This document shows positions 33,621 to 42,920 of a stretch of DNA of 64,000 nucleotides, in pieces (the first letter of the stretch is position 1; each line of letters starts with the position of its first letter). This DNA comes from Brachypterus glaber. Taxonomy: Eukaryota > Arthropoda > Insecta > Coleoptera > Kateretidae. The notes beneath the pieces are model-generated. The model was not told the DNA's origin. It saw nothing but the letters and a program-made list of their open reading frames with translations, and did no database searches. The DNA lies in contig OY294044.1 of NCBI GenBank assembly GCA_958510825.1, positions 84,056,895-84,120,894 of the forward strand, in the 5' to 3' direction. The translations under genes were made by a program, and so were the position numbers.

Positions 33621-33713
33621 CGAAAAAATATGAAGTTTCTTATTTTAAAATTTTCTAATTTTTATTAGTTTTTAAGAAAAGCAAAGCACAAAATAATTAT
33701 AAAGAGCATACAA

Positions 33714-33715
<2 letters not shown>

Positions 33716-33762
<47 letters not shown>

Positions 33763-33813
33763 CATATATACATACATACATATATACATACATACATACA
33801 TACATATATGTAT
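33716..33813. repeat. (TA)n and (CATA)n microsatellite
   Basis: About 40 bases of pure TA repeat lead into catacata blocks interspersed with tata. The reading frames here are artefacts. Confidence 0.95.
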
Positions 33814-34436
33814 GTCAAACAGGAAATATGATTTTCATTTAGCTTTAGTTTTCTTGGTTTTATATTTAATACCATAGATAGCTGTTTAATGGGTTGCCTA
33901 TTCCTATAGTTATTACTCGAATTATTACTACTAATAAATACATCAACAAAATTAGACTTATGATACAGGGTAATTCTTTTAAATGGTATACCCCCGTTAC
34001 TTTTAAAAGGGATAGGATATAAATTTCTAATTTGGAATAAAAAATATTATTTGCAATATTTTTCAATTTTTTATTTGGCACCCTGATCGTGTAATCTTCA
34101 TCAAATTCTATATTTAATCATTCATTTGTTTTTTTTTATATTTATTTTCAAGATCTTTTCAACAACATTTATGAAAAGTTCCAAATAATAAATACAAGTT
34201 TTATTTTTATTTTATGATTAATTATTTATCATTTTTATGTAAAATTTTCAATTTTATGTACAAAATATTGAAAATTTAATTAATTTTTAAGGAAAAAAAT
34301 CTTCAAAAAAAAATAGTAAAAAATAACTAGGTATAAAGCGGATAATTTTAATCGCTTTAAAATAATATATTACATAACCTACATTGCTATTTGAAATGTT
34401 GTATACCACTGTCCCTGGTGCCACCTTATATTATTT

Positions 34437-34476
<40 letters not shown>

Positions 34477-35729
34477 GTGAATAAAAAATAAAAAAAAATA
34501 TTGCCAAAACATTTTTTTTTTGTTTTCTGATACATACAATTCATATTTAAAGTTTATATCTCTGCCAGTTCAAAAGTTACGACAGGTGTACAATTTAAAA
34601 AATCTTCTCGAATGAGCCATATCACTACTCATAAAAAAAATAAAATTAATCGTTGATTATTATGAGTTATAATGATTGTTGCCTTTTAGGTGGTTTTTAA
34701 ACTGTTCATCTATGTAAATAAAAAATAATGTTCAGAAACAATTTTTTACATTTTGGGGGTCAGAGGGTGTCCCTGGAAAAAAAATGGTGATAACATTTTT
34801 TGTGTAATTTGTATTTACCTTTTAGATAGTTTTAAATTTTTGTCCTATTTTGAATAATAAAAAAGTTAAGGCCATAAAAAAATTTAATCCCCCCCCTCCC
34901 CCCTTTTGCACAAATACAAACTTGTCCAAGATAATACATAATAATAAAGATAACCCTACATACCGAATTTCAAGTGTCTAGCTCAAAGCGTGCTTAAGTT
35001 ATCGTGGATACAGCAGACCGACAGACCGACCGACATACATTATTTTGTTGCTTATTTTGATTTTTCTCGTTTCAGGAAAAATAAGAGGATTTAGGCAAAA
35101 AAATATTAGAAAGTAAAAAAATAACCCAGTACAATGTACAGTGTACTTTATCTGGACCATAATCTAACCTAAAACTGACTTTCTGTTATTTTCGTTCCAT
35201 AAAAATACATAAATCTTTATAAAATCGGATAATTTATCATGATATATATATGAATATATTTTTTATCAGCTAGCAGTAAAATCAATCTCACTTAAAATTC
35301 CCTGAACTATTATTGTTTTTGGATTTTCTTTCCTAAACAAAAGTTTTTTATTTTCTCAAAAAAATATATACCACTCTAGAAAACCATTTACACGGGGTTT
35401 GCAGTCTTTTGACACAAAATAACACAAACTATATGTCCGGAAATAAGCCTTAAGGAGGGCTACGGCTACGGATATATTTAAAACTAAGCAAAAAAGTATT
35501 CTTTACCGAAACACCTAGTTGAATCCGAGATGAGATTGTTTACTTTTTTAATCAAGGTATTTATATTTTTTTACCAAAAATTAAAAAAAAAATACACAAA
35601 AAGTTTGGGGCAAAAATGTGTTAAGCCTTACAAATTTTTTCGTTTGGAAATTTATGTTGACACATTGTAAGTTATAAAGATTGTATTAAACAAACTACTT
35701 TAAAACATGTTTTTATATATAGAAACTAA
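33814..35729. other. AT-rich DNA with microsatellite and a GACAGAC-type motif
   Basis: A (TTTA)n tract lies at about 34437-34476. C-runs are at 34891-34904. At 34960-35040 'tcaagtgtctagctcaaagc', 'gtgcttaagttatcgtgg' and 'cagaccgacagaccgaccga' form the inverse of a modular-repeat head. No gene is supported. Confidence 0.5.
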
Positions 35730-35773
35730 AAAATACATATTTTTTAAGATGGCCTAGGGCCGTCAAATATGGT

Positions 35774-35830
35774 GGCCTAACATCAGATGTTAGGCCGCGT
35801 AGTGGCATACAAGATTCTTGTATGCCACTA
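35774..35830. repeat. Two adjacent perfect palindromes (23 and 31 nt)
   Basis: GGCCTAACATC, a single A, then GATGTTAGGCC (35774-35796). Three bases later TAGTGGCATACAAGA, a single T, then TCTTGTATGCCACTA (35800-35830). Both arms match perfectly. They could form two stem-loops in RNA or a double cruciform in DNA. Confidence 0.85.
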
Positions 35831-35943
35831 CTTATATTTTCTGTAAGATTTTTGCTTGAAGTTGCGTAGTTCCAAATGTCATTGAAAAACATTAGAAACA
35901 GTTTATTTTACTAACCTGTAATAATTTTTACTCCCCCAAACCA

Positions 35944-36066
35944 TACCCAAAAATACAGTTTTAGCACGGTTTTTTTATGTTTTTTTTTGTAGTTTTGGCA
36001 ATTACCCAAAAATACAGTTTTAGCACGTTTTTTCATGTTTTTTTTTTTGTAGTTTTGGCAATTTTT
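35944..36066 (+). repeat. Tandem duplication, ~64-bp unit, two copies
   Basis: 'acccaaaaatacagttttag' to 'tttttgtagttttggcaatt' occurs twice back to back with small length differences in the T-runs. Confidence 0.8.
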
Positions 36067-36237
36067 TCTTAAATTTTAAGACTTAATATATGTTTTAAAA
36101 ACATATGTTTATATTTTATAATTACATATTCATAACCTGAAGTAAAATTAAATAAATAAATAAATAAAATAATAAATAAAGGGCCCTTTTGGGGCTCGAT
36201 ATTCGAACATATTCGATATATTAATATTGTTTGGATT

Positions 36238-36446
36238 ATTTGCGGAATCCCCCATGTGTATAGACATATGACATACATGTCAAATTTTAAATTTTTAGCT
36301 TTTCTGAAAGTGTATTTAAAAAAGCTCCTAATTGGGGAAGGGTTAGGGGGCTAAGTGTATTTTTTTTATATATTTTTTGATTATATGCGGAATCCCCTAT
36401 GTGTAAGCCAAATTTTAAATTTATAGCTTTTCTGGAAGTGTATTTA
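36238..36446 (+). repeat. Direct repeat pair
   Basis: 'tgcggaatccccatgtgta'-type sequence followed by 'caaattttaaatttttagct' and 'tttctgaaagtgtattta' is present at about 36240-36316 and 36387-36446, with small changes. No known family was recognised. Confidence 0.65.
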
Positions 36447-36714
36447 GGTAAATTTAATAAAAATTGAAAATTAAATTATAAAATAAATCTGACAGCAGTG
36501 TATTGTTATTTATTTGACATAAGACAAAAGGTTTCCTTAAAAGTTGATTGATTTAAGATAAATTACTGTCGAATATTTTTTTAGACATTTTTTGTTTTTT
36601 TTTTAATAAATTATATTTTTTTGAACCCAGGCTTCTGTATCAGAAAAAATATTCTAAAATATATACTAAAGTTTAACTACATAATAGCTACAATGTACAT
36701 TGTACATATAATAA

Positions 36715-36820
36715 TGGTATGGTATGGTATGGTATGGTATGGAGTGTTTAAACAATTTATGAAAAGAAAAAAAATCAGGGGTCGGAAACAAAAAGTTAAA
36801 ATTTTCAAAAAAACACCGTG
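36715..36820. repeat. (GGTAT)n tract and a solo end of the 10181 foldback family
   Basis: Five GGTAT units at 36715-36741 are followed at 36748-36820 by 'caatttatgaaaagaaaaaa', 'aatcaggggtcggaaacaaa' and 'aaaaaacaccgtg'. The second part is a diverged copy of the right end of the element at 10181-11589, with terminus CACGGTG when read inverted. Confidence 0.65.
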
Positions 36821-36873
36821 TTAAAGCTATTGCTATTGGTAGGCTACCAATGCAATGGTAGCTAGAAGAAGAG

Positions 36874-37563
36874 TAGGGGTCTTTACAGCGCAGTCCATTA
36901 GCGCGAAACCGTTACCGCGCCATCGTTACCGAGCTACTATTACCGCGCCACCGTTACCGCGCCACTGTTACCACGCATGGACTTTACCGCGAAAAAAATA
37001 ACAGCAAAGGGGTCAATACTGCGCATGGACTTTACCGAAAAAACCATTACCGCGCCTAATTATTTTAATTTTCTTTTGAAGAAAAAAAAGATTAAATAAA
37101 AAAAATAAATATTTTGCAGAAAACAATCAAACAGTTCTAACTGATATAGCTGCTGGGTCAGGGTTGTGGCCGTTACTAGTTTCCTTTAAAACATTTCCGT
37201 CCGAAGTATGCAAACACCCCTTGCAACAAAGCACGTCGTAATTTACGCACTTACAATTTTTTTAATTTTTAACAGTCTTTTCTTTCCTTTATATTCGAAT
37301 CAAAACACACATAAAAAACCCAAACAGAGATATATGGGTAAATTTAGTAAACGTTCCACTTTATCAATAAAAATCCAAACCAAAACCAAAACTATCCAAA
37401 CGAAACTGCCATCAATCCCCCGGAAATACCCTTACATAAAATAAAAATAATGTATAAGGATTTTCGCTGTAAAAGTCATACGCGGTAAAGACCGTTCGAG
37501 GTAATGAACTGCGGGGTAATGGTCTTAGTGGTTGTTTTTTCGCTGTAAAGTCCGGCGCCCCTA
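36874..37563. mobile_element. hAT-like element, 690 bp, with CG-rich subterminal repeats
   Basis: The ends read TAGGGGTCTTTACAGCG (left) and TAGGGGCGCCGGACTTTACAGCG without its GC insert (right, inverted). GAAGAAGAG/GAAGAAGGG flanks (36865-36873, 37564-37572) look like an 8-9 bp target duplication with one change. Inside the left end the motif '(g)ttaccgcgcca(c/t)' repeats about five times between 36917 and 36980, and 'ctttaccgcgaaaa' follows. Similar 'ggtaaagac', 'gaggtaatgaac' and 'ggggtaatgg' words occur inverted near the right end. No transposase; the open frame at 37208 is not recognisable. Confidence 0.65.
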
Positions 37564-37708
37564 GAAGAAGGGTAGTTACTGCAGTGCACTGCCTACAAAT
37601 TTTCTATTTTGAGCTGTTAGGTAAGCTTAAAAATTGCAAAGTTTGCAGGATGTAATAATTTTAGGAAAATTAATTTATTGTCTAGGGCTAGTTATTATAA
37701 ATCTGTGG

Positions 37709-37954
37709 CTTGGTTCTAAAAGGGCCAATGCAACTATTTCCTTATTATGAGTTATACCACCGAAATAATTTTTTTCAGATCTATAGAACCTAAAAAAACA
37801 GTAGTCAGTCAGTACTTGTGAGATAAATGTAGACTTTAAGCGACAAGGGCCGACGTGTGTTTTCAATAAAAATTTCTGTTATACTGCTAATAATGGCCAA
37901 TATTTGACAGTGTATTCGTTCAAACTTTTTGAAATTGGCCGTTTTAGAATCAAG
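37709..37954. mobile_element. MITE with 'TTGGTTCTAAAAGGGCCAATG' type ends (copy 1)
   Basis: The left end 'cttggttctaaaagggccaa' is inverted at the right ('ttggccgttttagaatcaag'). A younger copy lies at 58294-58533, sharing the internal words 'agatctatagaacct' (variant) and 'gtgagataaatgtag'. Confidence 0.7.
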
Positions 37955-38274
37955 CAACAGAAATACATTTTTAAACATATTTATCTTAGTAAAATAATAG
38001 TAAATATATCAAAAAACCTTACCAAAGATATCCTAATAGTAAATTTAAGTTAAAATTTCTTAAATATATAAGTAGAAGTCTAAAGATAATAGCATTATAA
38101 AACAGGCCTTAAGGATATGTAATGTTTCGCCTTTCATATTATACTCTTCACAGTAAAGTACTTATTTTTGTAATAAGAGCTCAAAATTACTGATTTCAGC
38201 TTTTGCTTGGAATTTGCTGATCGAGGCTTCTAGCAGAGATCAGAAATCACGCGAAAGCAGAAATCATATTTTGC

Positions 38275-38700
38275 CCTCTAAAATAAATAAATAAATAAAT
38301 TTTAGATAGTAAGTTACCTTACAAGGTTGCAGCACTTGAGTACAATGTTCTGCAAATCTGTTGGTGTAAAACTAAAATCCTAATCACAGTAACTCTCCAT
38401 AATTCCTTCGTAAAAACAAACATATAGCATACAAATATTTAGAACAAGAAATTGAGATTTAATTCAACATAAATAATAATTTCATATTAAAAAAAATGAC
38501 CGACCAACATCTCATCGCATATAACTGTTTTACGATTGACATGCCGGTTGCCTACACTGTGCGCGCGAAAAAAAAAACACTTTTCTGCTTGCTGTCATGG
38601 CAACGGGCAAAAAAGTAAAATACTAAGAAATAGGTTATTTTGAAGTCTGAAAACTTCATTTGTTTTTGTAGAAATGTTAACTTTTCTATTAGATAGTAGA
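38275..38700 (-). mobile_element. Dispersed repeat family R, copy 2
   Basis: The complement of this segment follows 27285-27660 closely: 'agaaatgttaacttttctat', 'gtctgaaaacttcatttg', 'ggttgcctacactgtgcgcg', 'ttggtgtaaaactaaaatcc'. The left end carries (AAAT)n and 'tttagatagtaa'. It lies just upstream of the LINE at 38957. Confidence 0.65.
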
Positions 38701-38796
38701 AAAAGTATATTTTTTTTACGACTGTCTTTGAATGTTAGTCAAATCGCACAGAAAACTCTTTCTGTATATATCACATTACATAAGTGGATAAAAACT

Positions 38797-38863
38797 ATCA
38801 CGGTATATGAAACATATTACGGTATATGGCACATTCCGTAATAGGTTTCATATATCGTAAGGA
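38797..38863. repeat. Short hairpin
   Basis: 'cacggtatatgaaacatatt' and 'acgg' pair with 'ccgtaataggtttcatatat' and 'cgta'. It is a local inverted repeat of about 67 bases. Confidence 0.6.
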
Positions 38864-38956
38864 TTTTATTTTAAGCTAAATGAACGAAATGGTAAAAAAT
38901 TTACTATAAAATATTAAATTATGCATAAAATTTCAGTCGCAGAAAACGTATAGTCT

Positions 38957-39828
38957 TTAAAAAGTCATTCCAATTTACAAATCAAACAGTAAGTCGAATA
39001 TCAGTAATTACCGCCCAATATGTATTAATTCGAATTTTGCTAAAATGTTCGATTTTATTGTTTTAAATCAAGTAATGCAGCATGTCAAACATACAATTAT
39101 TGACGAACAACATGGATTCATATCGGGTAAGTCTACTGAAACCAACTTATTTTTATTTACTAATTTAATAACAACATCCCTAGAGGAGGGACACGTTGTT
39201 GAATGTATTTTCACCGACTTGCAGAAGGCCTTTGATAGAGTACCAGTACCGCTGCTTCTATTGAAACTAGAAAAATTTTACCATATTAATGGTCCACTCT
39301 TATCATGTTTAAGCTCTATGTTAAATGGACGTAAACAGTTTGTATATTTAAATGGCTTTATCTCAGACGTGTTCGATGTTCTCTCAGGTGTTGGCCAGGG
39401 TACCCATTTGGGTCCAATACTGTTCTTGTTGTTTATAAATGATGTCAAAAAAATCTTAACTGTCTTATTCCTTTTATTTGCCGATGATTGCAAACTTTTC
39501 AAGGTTATTAAATGTCTTGCTGATAAGATTCATCTTCAAAACGATCTTACTCTGTTTAATAACTGGTGTAAGTCAAATGGGTTATGTTTAAACATTTCAA
39601 AATGTAAATCAATGACCTTCACTAGGAAATTAATGCCCACTTACGGTGAATATTGTATAGATAATGTCCCAATCGATAGAGTTGAAGTTTTTAAAGATTT
39701 AGGTGTTCACCTTGATACCAAATTAAATTTTACTGATCATATTGACAAGATAGTTACTAAGGCAAATAAAAATTTAGGGTTTATTAAACGATATACTACT
39801 ACGTTTACTGATACACGATGTCTAATTG
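38957..39828 (+). pseudogene. Jockey/CR1-type LINE reverse transcriptase, 5'-truncated, first half
   Basis: An open frame from about 38957 (KVIPIYK...) runs unbroken to 39828, beyond the first Met at 39045. It shows LINE reverse-transcriptase blocks in order: SNYRPICINSNFAKMFD, then DEQHGFISGKST, DLQKAFDRVP, GVGQGTHLGPILFLLFINDV and the catalytic FADDCKLF (YADD-type). SKCKSMTF and the post-core region with DLGVHLDTKLNFTDHI follow. The endonuclease and N-terminal part of the ORF are missing, so the copy was truncated when it inserted. The frame is cut at 39828 by the LTR element; the downstream half resumes at 55195. The catalytic motif is intact, but the copy cannot be functional. Confidence 0.9.
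39825..39828 (+). other. Target-site duplication ATTG (left)
   Basis: ATTG precedes the first LTR and is repeated at 55195-55198 after the last LTR. Removing the whole 15.4-kb insertion with one ATTG restores the continuity of the LINE frame, which proves a single insertion site. Confidence 0.9.
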
Positions 39829-40636
39829 TGTAACAGAGTGGTCACCCTGTATATATTGAGTATTTATATTTTTATTTTAATGGTTATTGAACGTGACATA
39901 GCATTGTTCTTGCTGTTTGTTTTTACAGATGCTAATATTATTAGTATTTGGGAAGCTTGCATTTTGTGTAATTGAGGCGTTTACATAAAAAGGGTGTACA
40001 TTTTTATTAGATTAATTAATTGGTTATTTCGGTTTTCTTAATTAATAAATATGGGAATATCTTTAATGATGTTGTTTTAGATACTGGCAATAGTTAGGGA
40101 TTGTTTGTAAAAATGGTTTTTTTCTACTTCGAAGCAATGTCATGAAAATCAATATCAATCAATAAGTAGAAGTAGTTTTTTTAATCATTTCTCTTAATTA
40201 AATTTAAATTCATTTTCAGTGATTTAAAGTAATTTTTCAATTAATATTATTTTTATAATAATATAATTTTTTGGCAGAAAACTCCTCAGATATTTTCGTT
40301 AATAGTTTTATGACTGGTATATCGGCATCTCTGAGAAGGGAAATCTTTGCCTGTGTTTAGTTATGGTCAAAAAAAGGGGATTCGGAAATATGTAGTCGTC
40401 TAGTAAAGTTGGGTCTTAGAGAAGTTGTAGAATTAACGTAATATGTGAAAATTTAAAGTAAAATTTAGAGTCGCGAGTATAGAAATATCTGAAGGGTAAA
40501 GATGCTATTTAATCATAATTTTTTCATTTCAAATTAAAATATTTTGTTGTTTTATTTGTTTTAAACTTTTCATTTTTTTTTTTTTATTAAATTCTTTTAA
40601 TTGTTGTTTAATCCCTTTGTTTTATTGGCAAGATAT

Positions 40637-40779
40637 GGTTATGGTTATGGTTATGGTTATTAGGGTGGAGGGTAGCTATCTACACGCACTTAGGCCACTT
40701 AGCTGGGCCCATTGTACTACCTCCCTTTGGTCGCAGCATTTAATTTAACCTCTCAGCCATCCAATTCTTTGAATATATC
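40637..40779 (-). mobile_element. SINE-like insertion in LTR 1, 143 bp
   Basis: Read on the minus strand, it has a tRNA-like head (ATGGCTGAGAGGTTAAATTA, fitting an A box) and ends in four ATAACC-type hexamers (plus strand: ggttat repeats at 40637-40661). TGGCAAGATAT, 11 bp, flanks it (40626-40636 and 40780-40790). LTR 3 has this 11-mer once (54856-54866), the intact empty site. A clear B box was not found, so pol III transcription is uncertain. Confidence 0.8.
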
Positions 40780-40840
40780 TGGCAAGATATATTTTAATTA
40801 ATTTAAAATATATTTGAAGTTTTTTTACCTTTCACATTTC

Positions 40841-40849
40841 TATATAAAG
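40841..40849 (+). promoter_or_regulatory. Probable LTR TATA box (TATATAAAG)
   Basis: It sits 270 bp before the LTR end and 51 bp downstream of the SINE's second target copy. The same box is at 47956-47964 and 54917-54925. A role as the element's promoter is inferred from position and sequence. Confidence 0.5.
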
Positions 40850-41121
40850 TTAGTGATATATGAAGACATCGAAGAAACATCTAAGAAAGTCAGATAAGTA
40901 TTAAATAGTAATTAGATTATTATATTAACATTTGTTATCATATGATATATGATATTGTGATAATATTATGTAATATTATTACTGGTGGCACGCTACCCAA
41001 ATAGCAACTATACAGCTATTTGTATTTGATACGCCTCCAAATAATAGTGTGTGGTTCTAAATTAATGCCTTAGATAATTAATATTTTTGGCTATAATTGG
41101 GACCAGCACCCTATTACAAAT

Positions 41122-41139
41122 TGGTGGACAGCGGAAACG
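41122..41139 (+). promoter_or_regulatory. Putative primer-binding site (tRNA-type, starts TGG)
   Basis: TGGTGGACAGCGGAAACG begins three bases after LTR 1. TGG is the complement of a tRNA 3' CCA end, and the position is standard for minus-strand priming. The tRNA species was not identified. The repeat copy is at 48237-48254. Confidence 0.6.
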
Positions 41140-41417
41140 CGTTAAATAACGCTGGGTTTAATTTTTTTTACGTTTTTATAGTTTTTTTTGCGGTTTTTAC
41201 GAAGAATTTTCAGTTTTCACATATTTCTTTTTTTTTGGTAACCGATTCATTAGTTTTACGTAAAAGTACGAAAAGGTATAAGTTTTTATTTTTTTTGCGG
41301 ATTTAAAAATCGAGTTTTTTAGCGATTTCCTTTGCGGTCGTTTTTTTTTAATTTTTTTTTGTGGACTAGAAATATTTGATTTTTCTCAAGGTAAATTTAT
41401 TTATTTTTTTTAACAAA

Positions 41418-42920
41418 ATGTGTTGCGAATGTTGCAAAAAGATGATTCAAGTGAAAAAGAGCAATTTTTCCTTTGACTTAGTAGAAAATTTTTCAGGTGG
41501 TCCCGATTTTTCATTATTTTTTACTGCCATAGATATTGTTGCTAAAAATAATAGTTTGACGGAGCAAGAGACAATAGATTTAATTATTTTGAAATTAAGA
41601 GGTCAGGCATTGGTTTATTTTCACGCTTTACGAGAAAATGAACGCCCCACTAATTTGGTGGATTTAAAACAGTTTTTTAGTAGAATTTATACGAAAAAGG
41701 TTAATTTTTTTGATATTAAAAATGAACTGTCTACTTGTATACGTTTAAATGATGAACCGTTAGCAAATTTTGTAATTCGTTTAAAAATATTAGCAAACAA
41801 AATGTTTTCAGATAAATTGAGTCCTAATGAGCAAACAGTTTATAATCGTCTTATCTTAGATCAGTTTTTTGAAGGTATAGACACAGTTTTAGCTAATGAA
41901 ATACTTAGTAGCGGTAAATTTTTTAGCGTCGATGAAGCATTGCAAGCTGGGGAGAATATACTAGAAATTAGAACTAGATTAGTTAAACAAACTTTTCACG
42001 ATCAATTTATAGAATTTCAGGATAATCTCAAAATATCTGTTTTACAAAATGAAATAAAGTATAATAATAATAATGAATTTTGCGGTAATAATAGTAATAA
42101 TGATAGAAACGGTTATAATATTAATAGTAATTATAATTTTAAACCTAGGTATAATAAAACACGCAATAGGTACAATAATTTTTATGATGGGCGGAAATTT
42201 CAAAGGTACAATCCGGTAGGAAATTTGGGTTTTTACAATTTTAAATATGATAATACCATAAAGGGTACCGAAATTAGAGATCAGGATAATTACGAATATT
42301 TTAAATCAATTAATTACAAAGCGGACGATTACAAAATTAAGGAAAAGTACCAAGACATATTTTTGTGCCCGGAAAATGTTTCTCTCGCTCACTGTGTTTC
42401 AGAAGATTTAGATATGAATAAAGGAATTGCAACTCAATTTAAGTCAAAATTTGGTAAATTAGAACAATTAAGAAATCAAAAAGTTCGTACAGGCGGTTTG
42501 GCGATTTTAAAGGATAACGATAGGTTTATTTATTATTTGGTAACGAAAAAGTATTCATACGAAAAGCCGACATATGAAATTCTGTGGAAGTCACTTTTAG
42601 AGCTTAGAAATCATGTAATTAAAAATAATGTTAAATATTTGGGTTTACCAAGAATAGGATGTGGTTTGGATCAGCTTAATTGGGTTAAAGTAAAGGAAAT
42701 GATTTGTTATATTTTTAAAGACGTTGATGTTAATGTTACGATTTTCTCATATCCGCTAAAAGCAAGATTATCAGTTTATAGTAATTTAAATAGCCAAAAA
42801 GTACATTTTGAGTCGGATTATTATGGGACTAATACCGAAAAGGAATCACATATAATTACGCAAAATCCGGAAGTTAGCGGTACATTTTCAGGTAGAGATG
42901 AACATTATATTAGGTACTAA
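41418..42920 (+). CDS. Gag-macrodomain fusion protein of LTR retroelement, copy 1 (500 aa)
   Basis: I take the start as the ATG at 41418 (MCCECCKKM). The open frame extends to 41376 only through a TTG codon. Residues ~15-210 resemble a Ty3/gypsy Gag capsid region: 'LKLRGQALVYF', a 'DLKQFFSRIY' helix and 'PLANFVIRLKILANKM'. Residues ~214-270 are Asn/Tyr/Arg-rich with no CCHC zinc knuckle; this may be the RNA-binding part. Residues ~313-450 form a macrodomain close to human TARG1/OARD1, which removes ADP-ribose from glutamate and hydrolyses acyl-ADP-ribose. Matching blocks are SLAHCVSEDLDMNKGIA, FIYYLVTKK and PRIGCGLDQLNW. Lys377 and Asp418 align with the TARG1 catalytic Lys84 and Asp125, with the same 41-residue spacing. 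The last ~50 residues are unassigned. No pol follows. Activity is inferred, not shown. Confidence 0.88.
   Translation: MCCECCKKMIQVKKSNFSFDLVENFSGGPDFSLFFTAIDIVAKNNSLTEQETIDLIILKLRGQALVYFHALRENERPTNLVDLKQFFSRIYTKKVNFFDIKNELSTCIRLNDEPLANFVIRLKILANKMFSDKLSPNEQTVYNRLILDQFFEGIDTVLANEILSSGKFFSVDEALQAGENILEIRTRLVKQTFHDQFIEFQDNLKISVLQNEIKYNNNNEFCGNNSNNDRNGYNINSNYNFKPRYNKTRNRYNNFYDGRKFQRYNPVGNLGFYNFKYDNTIKGTEIRDQDNYEYFKSINYKADDYKIKEKYQDIFLCPENVSLAHCVSEDLDMNKGIATQFKSKFGKLEQLRNQKVRTGGLAILKDNDRFIYYLVTKKYSYEKPTYEILWKSLLELRNHVIKNNVKYLGLPRIGCGLDQLNWVKVKEMICYIFKDVDVNVTIFSYPLKARLSVYSNLNSQKVHFESDYYGTNTEKESHIITQNPEVSGTFSGRDEHYIRY

Larger units (their letters stand above)
39829..41118 (+). repeat. LTR 1 (5'), 1290 bp, with SINE insertion
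   Basis: Starts TGTAACA (TG) and ends TATTACA (CA). It equals LTR 3 (1136 bp) plus 154 bp, made up of a 143-bp SINE-like insert and an 11-bp duplicated target. A TATA box sits at 40841-40849. The tail 'gggaccagcaccctattaca' joins the PBS. Confidence 0.9.

Noticed and set aside
33672..33875. Frame with repeated Tyr/Ile/Cys/Met over the TA/CATA microsatellite
   Set aside because: Produced by the simple repeat.
37208..37444. 78-codon frame inside the hAT-like element
   Set aside because: Starts like a hydrophobic signal but then becomes Lys/Thr-rich low-complexity sequence; no family resemblance and no transposase motifs.
41097..41306. Short plus-strand frame between the PBS and Gag, also at 48212-48421
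   Set aside because: Overlaps the LTR end and PBS, is Phe-rich and shows no domain; it looks like leader sequence.
41376..41417. Upstream start for the Gag-macrodomain ORF
   Set aside because: The codon at 41376 is TTG. The first ATG in frame is 41418, so the extra 14 residues are not assigned.
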